Shown here: positions 54,101 to 64,000 of the stretch, piece by piece
Position numbering within the stretch: the first letter of the stretch is position 1
Layout: each line of letters opens with the position of its first letter
DNA from: Chytridium lagenaria
Taxonomy: Eukaryota > Chytridiomycota > Chytridiomycetes > Chytridiales > Chytridiaceae
Assembly: GCA_025449115.1 (NCBI GenBank)
Contig: JAHLKC010000022.1
Coordinates: forward strand, 1 to 64,000
Length of the DNA stretch: 64,000 nt
Reading direction: 5' to 3'
Position numbers and translations under genes: made by a program
Notes under the pieces: generated by a model
The model's database searches: none
The model's input: only the letters and a program-made list of their open reading frames with translations
What the model was told of the DNA's origin: nothing

Positions 54101-57100
54101 ATGAAAGACGAAGAAAAACTCCGTGACACTCTCAGAGATAAGCTCTCTGCAGGCGATACCGCCATCAGCAATTTCATTGGCTTCTTTATCAAAACCGCTA
54201 AACTCGAAGATGACCATTCCAACCTCTGTCGTCGCATGTTTGATCAGACAAACCTCTTGGCGACCTCTACCGGCATTGAGAGACTCTGGACACCCTTTTC
54301 TCGATGTCTGCAAACGGGATGCCGAGCAGAGGAGTATGAAGGCCCAGATCATTATGACCCAGATTGTGGCCCCGTTGGAGAATTTTAGGAACAAGAGGAA
54401 TGCGATATCGAGAGGTTATTAAGTGAAATCATGGCCACCGAGGCTGCCGCTGCTTTGGCCCTGACTAGATCTAGGGATGGTGTTGAAAAGGTGAGTACAC
54501 ACTTTTATCTCTCTGAGCGAATCCGAGTGAACCTGAAGTGGAGTGAACCTGAGTGGAGTGAACCTGAGCGAAGTGAACCTGAGCGAAGCGAACCGAGCGA
54601 AGCGAGATATTCATTCTTAGTACATTGATGAATGAGTCGAGCGGAGTGAACTCTAGCGGAGCGAACCCGAGCGAAGCGAGGATAATATTCATTCTTAGTA
54701 CATTAATCAATTGAGCCGAGCAAAGTGAACCCGAGCGAAGCGAGGGTATTCATTCTTAGTATTGGTAAAGTGAGACGAGCGAAGCGAGGATAATATTCAT
54801 TCTTAGTACATTAATCAATTGAGCCGAGCGGAGCGAGGAATTTATTTATTTTAAAGCAAGTAACTAACAGCATATCACCTCCATTTCCTTTCATTCAAAT
54901 TTTAGCTCAAAGCCGTGTACAGAGACAGAGGACAGAAACTGAATCAACTGAACCAGAATAAAGAATCGAGTTTACCCAAGAGTCTGAAACTGCAAAAGGA
55001 GCTGACAGTAGCAGGTTAGAGTCGATAATCTTTTTCTTCTATACGATCCTCTGTATCCCGTTTTTTTACTGATTTTTCTACTCTGCTGCTCATAGAAATG
55101 GAATATAGACAGGCTGTTTGGAAGAGAGAGGAGGAGAAGATAAAATGGAGTGACAAGCGGAATGCTTTGATTCAGGTAAAAGCAATTGATGATGTTCTCT
55201 AGAAATCTCCCGAGACTGACGAATTTATTTTATGTTTTTAGAGCATTGCTAACATTTGAGAACCTAAGACACTTGTACATTGCCGAAATTGCCAAGGTTT
55301 TTGCGGATTTAGAACGACAGAATGCGCAACAGAGTGGAAAGGTACAAAAAACAAGTTATCATTTGGTTTTTAACAAAACTTTCTTGGAAAGACCTCACAA
55401 CTTTACGAGGGAAGCACTCAAAGCATTGTCGCAAACGTCGAAGTCGAGCGTGCCGCCTATCTCAACTTTCTCGGAGACATGTGGCAAGATTACCCACCCG
55501 TCTTTTACTGGCATGTCTCAGAAGGAGAATCCAAAGGTAAAAATATCCTGATCCCTCTTCTTCCGCTCAACCAGCATCCATTTTCTCATCCCCCGCCTTT
55601 TTTTTCCCGCAGATCTCGTCTTTGGCGTCCCCCTCGACGTCCACCTCAAAGCCACCGGCCGTCCCGTCCCTTACGTCCTCCAAAAATGCATCCGCGCCAT
55701 TGAATCCCGTGGTCTCAAAAAGGAAGGCATTTACCGCATCTCCGCCAAACATTCCGACATCATTGAACTCCGTCAGAAACTCGAAAAGGATATCGCCAAA
55801 GTCAATCTGGACGATGATGTCATTGACGTGCATGTCATCTGTGGGGTGGTGAAAATGTTTTTGAGGGAATTGCCGAAACCGTTGTTGGAGATTCCGGATA
55901 TTGAGAGGAAGGAGTATGTGAAAAAATCACCCGAGGATAGAGTTAGAAGTATACAGTTCTTTTTGAAGAATGAGAATAGGGCGACGCTTAAATATTTAAT
56001 CTATCATCTTGCAACGTGAGTCGTCCTCTCCCACCTGCCCTTCCTTTATATTATCTCCCTCCGCTGTTTCCCCATTTTAAATATCCCTCCCACGTCTAAC
56101 TTTCCCACCTAGCGTCGCCCAGTTCTGCGAGGACAACAAAATGACACCCCAGAACCTTGCCGTGGTGTTTGGTCCACCGATCTTGACCAACACACAAAAG
56201 GACAAGGATTGGTCGTCAGGCGATACAAAGACGAAAGCACAGCAGTTTTTGGATAAAATGCAGCAGAGCTTTCTTCCGGAATCGCAAAAGGCTTCGTCGC
56301 CTAGCGGCATGTCGCCTGCCAGTTCGGCGACAGAGTTGAATTTGGAGTTGGCAAAGAATGATATTGTAAGTTTAATTTTCTTATTTCTTTCGCTCTTGTG
56401 ATGTCCACCTTTTTTTTTTTTGAAAAAAAGGCGATTATACTGAAACTTCACTATTTTAGATCATTGAAGAGTTGATGCGCGAACGGGAGATCATTTTCCC
56501 TTCGGAAAAATCCTCTAAACGTGAAAAAAAGAGCCGCTCTACTGCCGAATTCCCCTCCCGTTTCGACAGTCTCCCTCTCAACGGTGTCGCCCCCGTCGTC
56601 GGAAACGTCACCACCCCTTCCACACCCCGTCCAACCCTTAGCGCCAGCGCCGACTCTGTCTCCTCCTCCCCTCTCTCTGCAGCCCTCAGCTACGTCCCTA
56701 CCCCCATTCAAATCCAAACCCCAAACCTCCAAACCGTCCCTAACCCCGTCCCTGTTGGGCTAGTCGGTCAACCCACTTCTGGATCAGCTTCACCTACCTC
56801 AACCTTTGTCGACAACCCCCTCCCCGTCACCCTGAGCACCCCCGCTGTCACAGCCTACCCCATCGCCGCCCCCGACGCCATCCCTCCACCCCCACCCACA
56901 AATCTCCCCCAACAGACCCCCTCATCGAAGCCGCCTGGAAACCCTCCATCTCTTTCCCCCAACCTCTATTACCGATCCTCACAATCCTCCATCCACCACA
57001 TCCCCGTCGTTAGCATCCATATTGCATCAGGTTGTGCCGCCCCCGCCAAACACCCCCCACCACCGCAGACGTTGTCAGCGTCGATGGCACCGTCGCAGGG

Positions 57101-57221
57101 GTCGTCGATGGCGTATCGGTCACCGAGTCAGGGGTTTGCGTTTTTGGCACCGTCTATGACACCTGCTGCGGCGTTTACGGGGGAGAAGAGGGCGGGTGAT
57201 GGAGCCAATGGGAACGCGTGA
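54101..57221 (+). CDS. F-BAR / RhoGAP protein
   Basis: F-BAR-RhoGAPs (Rgd1-type) bind curved membranes and switch off Rho GTPases in polarised growth and cell wall signalling. N-terminal FCH/F-BAR: EEKLRDTLRDKLSAGDTAIS, FIKTAKLEDDHSNLCRRMF, KAQIIMTQIVAPLENFRNKR, then coiled-coil exons (EMEYRQAVWKREEEKIKWSD; LYIAEIAKVFADLERQNAQQ). The RhoGAP domain starts DLVFGVPLDVHL: Arg finger in KKEGIYRISAKHSDI, then DVHVICGVVKMFLRELPKPL and NKMTPQNLAVVFGPPIL, split by one intron. A Ser/Pro-rich tail ends at 57,221. Frame changes within the first exon (about 54,280 and 54,390) suggest indels. The intron at about 54,492-54,904 carries a minisatellite. Confidence 0.82.
54515..54850 (+). repeat. Intronic minisatellite of GAGCGAAGCGAG words
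   Basis: Within the RhoGAP intron, 10-12-bp words (GAGTGAACCT, GAGCGAAGTGAACCT, GAGCGAAGCGAG) repeat. They are interleaved with longer units built of TATTCATTCTTAGTA, CATTAATCAATTGAGCCGAGC and a GAGCGAAGCGAGG core. At least four long units are visible at about 54,601, 54,680, 54,745 and 54,785. Confidence 0.8.
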
Positions 57222-57852
57222 GAGGGGAGTTTTTTTTGGATGGAGAGATTTGGATACGCTGGTCGAGATCCATGTAGTGTCTTTTTTTTTTTTGCATAGA
57301 ATGTTGCCAGAACTTTTTTGTTATTTGAAATCTCCATCAACCCCCTCCGTGCCTTTACCCTTTTCATTATAGAGTAAGAAAGGGTCAAGTTTAAATTTCT
57401 TGTTTTCCCCCGTGTTCTATTGCTCGCTTATTTCTTTTAAAAAAACATTTTTTCTTGATATCTCTCTCTCTTTTGACGACCCCATTTTATAATTTTTCAT
57501 ACGTTTGCTTATTTTTAAAATGGTTTTTCTTTTTATGTTCCTCTATGCCCAGCCTCGTTCTTCTTTTTTTTGTGTTGTTTTGTATTTACATCATGTCAAC
57601 AGAGTTTTTCATACACCTTTTGAAATGGAAGGATAAATCTTTCTTTTTACAAATAATATTAGGTAGAAAAAAACATACACAAAACGCAATAAAGCCAATC
57701 CAGTGGTCGTCCCCAAAAAAACAACAAATAAAACAAAAGACCCTACAGCACAGCGTGTCTTTTCGATAAATACACCAACAAAAGCGACAAAAACCCTTGA
57801 ATATAAAATTAAGCAGCACCCGCTCCCCCTTCCTCCACTCCCCCCGCACTCT
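57222..57852. other. No gene seen between convergent genes
   Basis: 3' flanks of RhoGAP and glutathione peroxidase, with T-rich runs. ORFs here are low-complexity. Confidence 0.5.
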
Positions 57853-58528
57853 TCAACCCAACTCCTCTACAATCCTCGGTTCCATAGCCTCTGGCGTCGT
57901 GGTCGGCATAAACCTCTCCACCACATTCCCCTCCCGATCCAACATGAATTTCTCAAAATTCCACTTCACCATCTGCAACCCCAACACCCCCGGTTTCCCG
58001 GCCTTGAGGAATTTATAGACTTCATGTTCATGAGACCCGTTGACGTGGACTCGTTCCATGATGGGGAAGGAGACGCCGTAGTACGCTGATGTAAGGAAAC
58101 CCAAATGGTTGATATACGATAAAATTGAAAAGAGGGGGTCACCTGACATGCTGTTATGCTAGAGTCAAGGGGTTCTTGGAAAAAATCGTTGGATGGGAAA
58201 CCTAGGATTTCTAGACCTGCGTCCTTGTATTTTTGGTATAGGGTTTCAAGGCCTTTATCTGTGGGTTTCGTTACTGGTTATTCTTTTTTTTTTTTTGCAA
58301 GGTGCTTACATTGAACGCTTAGACCACACTGTTTTGGAGGGTATTGTGAGATGATGAAGAATGGGATGGACTTACGAGAGATGCGACGTTGACGCAGATG
58401 ACGACCTGGGATTAAAGGGTTGAGGGACTTTTGAGATGCCTTTTGACCTTTACCTTTCCTTTAAGGGTGGAGAGGTCAAAGGGCTGTTTTTTGAAATCCT
58501 TGATTGCAATTTGGTAGAATTTCGACAT
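57853..58528 (-). CDS. Glutathione peroxidase (thioredoxin-dependent, Gpx/Hyr1 type)
   Basis: Reduces hydrogen and lipid peroxides. Five exons from ATG 58,528: [20 protein letters not shown] (58,528-58,454), [10 protein letters not shown] (58,405-58,376), CGLSVQ (58,328-58,310), then [34 protein letters not shown], and [20 protein letters not shown] to the end at 57,853. The peroxidatic Cys is in VASLCGL (Cys, not selenocysteine). The catalytic Gln is in FQEP, and Trp and Asn in KWNFEKF. The usual FPCNQF cysteine is Ser here. Whether the resolving Cys (TACQ...YYGV) is kept depends on the last splice site, where the consensus donor puts the next exon one base out of frame. About 160 residues, normal for the family. 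Confidence 0.87.
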
Positions 58529-61500
58529 TGTTGACGATGGATGGATGGATGACGGATGGACGAGTGATGGACGCTGGTCAACGGGATGGTTTGGTAAAGA
58601 CAAGTGAGCAGCAGCAGGCAGGGCAATTATTTTTTTTTTTTTTTGAGTGGCAAAGGACGATGATCGAAAAAGGGTAGGGCCGATGTCGTGCCGTGATGAG
58701 AATTGTCAGATTGCTAGCGGCAGAATAGCGGAGCCTGAAACGATTGTGGTGGGTGGTGGTGAGTGGGTTGGAGTCAGATCATCAGTGAGTGCATGCTCGT
58801 GGGAGGGTGACGTTGAAGAAATTGGGAGGTTAACAGAATTATCCGCATTTTCACCATAAGTTTATATGCGATGTGGTGTGGAACGTGCTTTGAGTACTGT
58901 GAGCCGCTTTTTCACACGGGAGGTAAGCGGCGGAATATTCTATTTAATGAACGCATGATTTGATGATGTACGGATGAAAGAGGTGAGAGAGACTTCGCAA
59001 TTTTACTGCGTGAATTGTGTCTAAAGAAAAACAAGTGGTGCTGGCAGTAATTTTAATGAGAAAAGTATATTTCGATAACTTTCAAAACTTCCCGAGTTGC
59101 ATTCTGACGTATCATTCTTGGATTGAAAAAGCGACTTTGGAAAAATACTTCTGTACATTCGGTAATTTTTGAAGCAAACGTTAGTTTATTATCAATTACG
59201 CACATACACCGGATCATTTCAGTGAATATCTTCATCGCGTGAAAAGAAATTCGGTAACTTTCAAAGAACGATAGTTGAGGCGAATAACTTATGCTCAACT
59301 TGCGTTTGTCATTAGCAGGATAATCTTTTTTGTCTTACAACACCGGTCGAAGTAGTAGAAGGATTAAACCAAATACAAAAACTCAAGAAACGAAGAGGGG
59401 AAAATGTGTTTTTAATAACCATTATAAAAAAAGATCGGTCAACACCATTTTTCCCAGAACAAGAAATTATGCTAAAAAGTAGTAGAGCCAGAAAAACCAT
59501 TCATTATTCATAAACTAGACTATTCCCACCCACGTACAAATGCGAAGAAGACAACGTTCACAACACAAATATATCAAAAATAAATAAAACATGCTCAGAG
59601 GCGCATGAATTGTATAAAACACATCACCACACTCCAATCACAAAACTCAAATGGTAGAAGTTTTTAAAAATTAAACTTACTTCAAGAAAGTGAGAAGAAA
59701 ACATCACAACATTTTTGTTTTGTAAAATGTCCCAACAAAATGGGCAGGTAAAGATAAGAGAAAAAAAAAGGTGCGAGTAACCTTTCAAGGTAAACCCGAA
59801 AAACATATTTAGTGACTCCGTCACTTCTTACCTTCACACCATCAGCACAAAAGGAGAACGGTCAGTGAATTCTAAGAAGTTACAAGGTGATGTACCCCTT
59901 CAAAGATCATGACACCATCATTACGGCAAACGACCATGCACCAACTCCTTTGAAAGTGCGTGACAGCGTTTGCAGATGAGCGGGCAACGTGTTTCACATC
60001 ATACCCGCCTCTGCGATGAGTGGCCTAATTAAAACAAGTGAGGGGCGGGGAATGGTATTGACGGATGCGTGCCACTGCACCGGGTTATGGAAGGAAAGAA
60101 GGCGACAGAAAAGGTCTGGAATGCGTGGTTACACATCGCCGAAGATAAGCTGGTGGTTGATAAACGAGAAAGGAAGGTGTTAAGAAGACTCTATGGAATA
60201 AAACTTCCTACCTTTTCCTAGCCAAACCCTGGGTCTTCTGCGCTAAGCATACGCAACATGGTGGATGGGCATCACCGCAGCGTTGTTCCCATGGGTGGAG
60301 GTAGATGCCAGCAATGTCGGAGTTCCTGTGCGTACTTGTAGCTGTACGCTAGAGACGGAGGTGTGTGCTGGAGCGTCGTGACCATGAGGGAATGCCGGGG
60401 CCAGATATGAGGCAAAGATGTTCAAGAGAGTAGTTGTAGTCGCCATGCACAGAGATAGAGGTGGGCAGTGGCAGTGAGATGTCTCGCTAATTGTGGTGAT
60501 TGGCGAAGCTCTAGCCGCTTATACTATCTAAACACTTCTACAGTGCTCATGTCTTCCCTTCATTGATAGTTTGCCTTCGGAAAAGGTGGTAACGAGAGGC
60601 ATGATGGATGTGAGGTTATGATGAAGAGGATGTTGTGGTGAAGAAAAACAGGGCGGAAGAGAGAGAGCGATGTCAATGAAGTACTGTAAACTTGTGATTT
60701 TGATGGGAGAAAAGGCCACGAACGACCATCTATTTATACTTTTTTTAAGTGGAGGATGGGAGGCTAAAGGAGGTGGAGATTCTGAGAGAGTCATCGGATA
60801 TCCCTTGAGGATGTGGAGGATAAAACATCCACCTCAATTTACTTTTGAACATTGTCGGCCTTCTCCTCACATCCATAACCTTCCATTGTACTTCGTTCTG
60901 GGGCGGGGGGGGGAGTTATCGATGCGCTTCCCCACCTCTTTGGAAGAGATATCTAAATTGAATAAACGTAATCAAAAAGCGTTGAATGAGCTCGCCACTT
61001 GATGGCTGACTTCCCCGCTCTTCCTTGTCTGCTCATCCTCTCTAATTTGTTTATTATTTTGATGGTGACAATTTGACAACGCTTTAACAAGTAAACTGGC
61101 GTTCAAGTGTTGTGGAGGAGTGGTGGCATGCTGTTGTCCCTCCATACAGTCCAGCCGCTCCTTTCTCTGCAGTTCCATATTCCCCCCCCCCAACAGAATG
61201 TAAACGCTCCTCCCACATTTACCCTCTAAGAACAAGATGGGAAGTGAATTGAATGAATAGGAAGGGTGGATTATGGACTTCGGGGGATGGACGTTGGATG
61301 TTGTTTGTTTTTATCGCTTCCTTCTCTCTGGTTCCTTCGCTCCAACCTCCACACTTCATTAATGCCATTAGTAGCTGTACCCTTGATTTATTTGCCAATT
61401 AGAACCGCGCCTTCCCAAAGTGGTTGAGTAGAAGTTTCATTGCCCCAGACCCTTTTGATCTTTGCCCGCTGCGGAATAGGGAGAGAGGGGGTGTTATGGC

Positions 61501-61970
61501 ACCACTTTACACATGCAGCTTCCGCATGGAGGGTAGTTCTCGCCTTGTGTGAACGAAGCAATTCTCAGCGGGATGGAAGGAGATTCTCAAGTACAGGGTC
61601 TCGGTGATTGGGGCTGTGACGGTGATGCTGGGGGTGAAGGATGGAAGTGACTTTCGCCTTATTTGAATAAATTCGCTTGAAAACCAATTACCTTGCTTTG
61701 TCTCTCACAGTTTGGAGTTAACCAGCGAGGGATGTCATTTTGCCTTGATCGTCAGCTTTTATCGGCAAAGATGACAAGGGGGAGTTTGATGTTCTCCAAA
61801 GGAACCAGAAGCGTATATAGAATTGGAAAACACTTTTGTGAATTAAAGTATTAGGGAAAAGGCTGTGATAAAGTGCCTTGAAATATTATAACACTTTAGA
61901 ATGTTGATAAGCAAAAGGAGTATACATCAACATACAGATTAGTTACGAATAACGTGGGGAGTAAATAGCT
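58529..61970. other. No confident gene in 3.4 kb
   Basis: Longest gap in the gene-dense half. 58,529-58,860 has GPx promoter and TGGATGGATGG repeats. 59,040-59,830 is AT-rich with short ORFs of no known type. A 67-codon minus ORF at 60,446-60,243 (MATTTTLLNIFASYLAPAFP) with a TATA-like TAGTATAAG upstream could be a small secreted protein but is unsupported. No RNA gene recognised. Confidence 0.5.
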
Positions 61971-64000
61971 TCACTCCAAAGGACTGAATTCTTTTTCCAG
62001 CTTCTCCAGCCCCCGACCACCCGGCCTCGCCATGTCGTAGACGAGACACGCCAGCGCCCCCAACAAATGCCCCTCATGCCCCCACATCCCCATCCCTCAC
62101 ATCGTCCCTTCATAATCTCACTAAACCCACGACTTTTTTCCGTCGCCTTCCCACCTGCCTCAACAACTTCCACCAAAGTCTCAGCCAACAATGCCAAGAC
62201 ATCTAAATGACACGACGGCGCCGACGTTCCTGTCAACCCACCGCCTCCTGTCTCCGGAATCCCATAAACCTTTCTAAAAAACTTGATAAAAGCTCTATGT
62301 TCCCCACATTTCCATTTCATCGATGCAACCGCAACTCCACGCTCCTCTCCAACCACAACTCCATCCACTCTATCCAAAATTGTCATCATCCCCAGAGTAA
62401 CCGTCGTCATAATGAGCATGAGGTTCGGAATTCCTCGATACCGCTTTGATTCCGCCACTAAAAGCTTCAACGGCGAGATATCAAATACCGTCGTGTACGC
62501 TTTCACAGCCGCGGTCAAATGATTCGACGCAGACAACACAAGAAAGTTGACTGCAGATGCAAGCATTTTTTGTCGTGTCAACCCCATTTGATCCAACTTT
62601 AACTTCACCTCTGTCCGCACCTGCGTCGTAAACTTGGATTCCGCTCCTTCCGAATTTTTCCCATCAAGCCCCGATATCCTTGCCCCAAACTCGCCTTTCG
62701 CTCCAACCTCCTTTTCGGATGCGCGTCGTTTCTTCGGGTCCGTGAATGCATCGGGCGATACTTTTCTTAACGACGGTTTGGACCCCATCTCGTTCGTCCA
62801 CGTATTTGTCGAGCTGGGACACATGAATTTAATGACAAGGTCCATGTGCATCCTGTAAGGCGATTCACCGGTACACGCTCCCAAAATTACATTCACGACA
62901 GTCGCTCCAAGCAGCACTCCAAGAACTTCATCCAAGTCAGTTTTTTTAACCTCTACAGCGGGTCCTAGCCGGAACAGAGCAATCCGCGGGTCTACAAGTT
63001 GATGGATGGGTGTGAAATCGCCGAGCAGAAGTGATGTGGTGATCAGACCTGTGCTTCCCTAAATATTGTTAATAAAAGTAGGAGATGATAGAATGTAAAC
63101 CTTTGCCCAAGTATTCCACCGATCAAAAACATCGGCGGCCTCTACCGCTGCTCGAAAGGCTATATTAGCTTCCCTCACAAACCCACTCTCCAAGAACCAT
63201 TGCCCAAACGTCACCCCAACTTCCATGCTCACAGGGCTAACACTCGGTTCCCTCTCCACCATCTCCACAATGACTTTCATCAACGTCGTTTCAAGGTCGG
63301 ACGATGTTGAAATCTCCCCGTCTTTGGATGCGCGCAGTCGTCGATGACGCTTCGATGCGTCAAGGGTGATGAGCCACGTGAAGGCTGGGAGTAAGTTTGT
63401 CACTGATACGTTGGGGCGTTGATGGGTGGGTTTAAGAGTGCTCGCGAGACCTTCGTAGGCTAACCATGAGTTTAACACTGGGTCTCCGCATAGCAGTGAG
63501 AGAGATTGTAGACCTTGGAACGCTCTTGCGGCTGTAGATGGGGGTGAGCAACGAGTTGTGTCGCTGATTTGTGGTATATGCGGGGTATCGATGAAGTAAA
63601 AGAGGATATCGGAGGGAGTATTAATGGGGACTTTTTTTGGCAGATGAGGAAGGCGGTGTGGTGAGGGTAGCGGAATGATTTATGGCGTGTTTTCATGCGG
63701 TTGAAGGAAGCCATCGATAGAATTTCCGGCCAAAAGGAGTTTTGGGGTAGTATATCTTCACAAGTTTGAAAACAGAGAGGATGGTTTCGTTTGCTTTCAT
63801 CGACTGATTAAGACAAATAGGTTTAGAATTTGCGTTTTAAGGAAAAAAGGTGAATGAAATGAGGCATAAACTCACATCCCCTTTCTCTATATATGCCTCC
63901 GCCAACATCATCAACCACTCCGCTCTTTGCCCCACATCCAAACTCCCCCATCCTCCTCCCGCAAGTCCCATCAGCTTCTGCAAAAATATTCTCATCTCTT
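61971..64000 (-). CDS. Large unrecognised protein, 5' end outside the window
   Basis: Coding blocks on the minus strand from the window edge: FLQKLMGLAGGGWGSLDVGQ, WLMMLAEAYIEKG; intron; ILSVFKLVKIYYPKN, MASFNRMKTRHKSFRYPHHT; a frame change in an A7 run at about 63,640; NTPSDILFYFIDTPHIPQIS, GLQSLSLLCGDPVLNSWLAY; intron (63,060-63,100); TGLITTSLLLGDFTPIHQLV, VLLGATVVNVILGACTGES; a 330-codon stretch with SAVNFLVLSASNHLTAAVKA, HRAFIKFFRKVYGIPETGGG and LDVLALLAETLVEVVEA; a second frame change near 62,090; and GHLLGALACLVYDMARPGGR ending at 61,971. Helical, repeat-like, soluble. A nucleolar Urb2/Npa2-type scaffold is one thought, but I have no decisive motif. Confidence 0.55.

Noticed and set aside
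58647..58859. 70-codon ORF after glutathione peroxidase
   Set aside because: No homology signal, biased composition, promoter region of GPx.
60243..60446. Small secreted-like ORF on the minus strand
   Set aside because: Signal-like N-terminus and a TATA-like word only; too little to call a gene.

Overview
The window looks like nuclear DNA from an early-diverging, probably zoosporic (chytrid-like) fungus. Genes carry many short GT-AG introns of about 40-70 nt. Recognisable gene families are fungal or opisthokont (Spo7, Stm1/HABP4, F-BAR/RhoGAP, Trm7, Bicaudal-C-like multi-KH/SAM, eS27). One gene (34.7-38.3 kb) resembles CatSper auxiliary subunits CATSPERD/E, which points to a lineage with flagellated cells. 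This placement is inference; there is no rRNA or other marker to confirm it.

Layout. Positions 1 to about 26 kb are a nest of transposable elements. Copia element A (1-5103, near-identical LTRs) has inserted into the gag gene of an inverted copia element B (5104-6423). B abuts an old integrase remnant (to about 7.26 kb). A dispersed repeat family called R1 here (7.5-8.5 kb, again at 22.5 kb and 24.3-25.9 kb) is followed by the 3' half of copia D (8.5-10.0 kb). Next come a frameshifted JmjC gene (10.6-11.9 kb), a 186-bp tandem repeat (13.9-14.6 kb) and the 3' end of copia E on the minus strand (15.3-15.9 kb). Copia E is interrupted by a 6.6-kb segment (15,931-22,513) bounded by perfect 38-bp inverted repeats. 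That segment holds two divergent intron-rich genes, subterminal repeats and a C-terminal block resembling the end of a KDZ-type DDE transposase. I regard it as an unassigned DNA transposon and the best candidate here for something new.

From 26.4 kb to the end is a gene-dense host region: cyclin K/Ctk2-like, WBP4/FBP21-like, WRAP53/TCAB1-like, a decayed or mis-assembled IRC3-like helicase, SERF, Trm7, ribosomal protein eS27, CatSper subunit-like, Spo7, Bicaudal-C-like, an unrecognised gene, PRKRIP1, 3-hydroxyacyl-CoA dehydrogenase, Stm1/SERBP1-like, F-box, F-BAR/RhoGAP, glutathione peroxidase, and a long partial unrecognised gene at the right edge. Spacing is very tight in places: 3 nt between WBP4 stop and cyclin start, 27 nt between divergent start codons at 45.7 kb, 56 nt at 28.3 kb, and overlapping convergent genes at 29.8 kb.

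How the genes relate. Several act in RNA processing and translation (WBP4 and PRKRIP1 in the spliceosome; cyclin K in Pol II CTD phosphorylation; Trm7 on tRNA; eS27 and Stm1 on ribosomes; WRAP53 in telomerase/scaRNA trafficking). They sit together without forming a single pathway.

Caveat. At least seven genes show single-base frame breaks, often at homopolymers, including in genes that otherwise look intact. Either many are decaying or the assembly carries uncorrected long-read indels. Exon boundaries were read by eye from splice signals.
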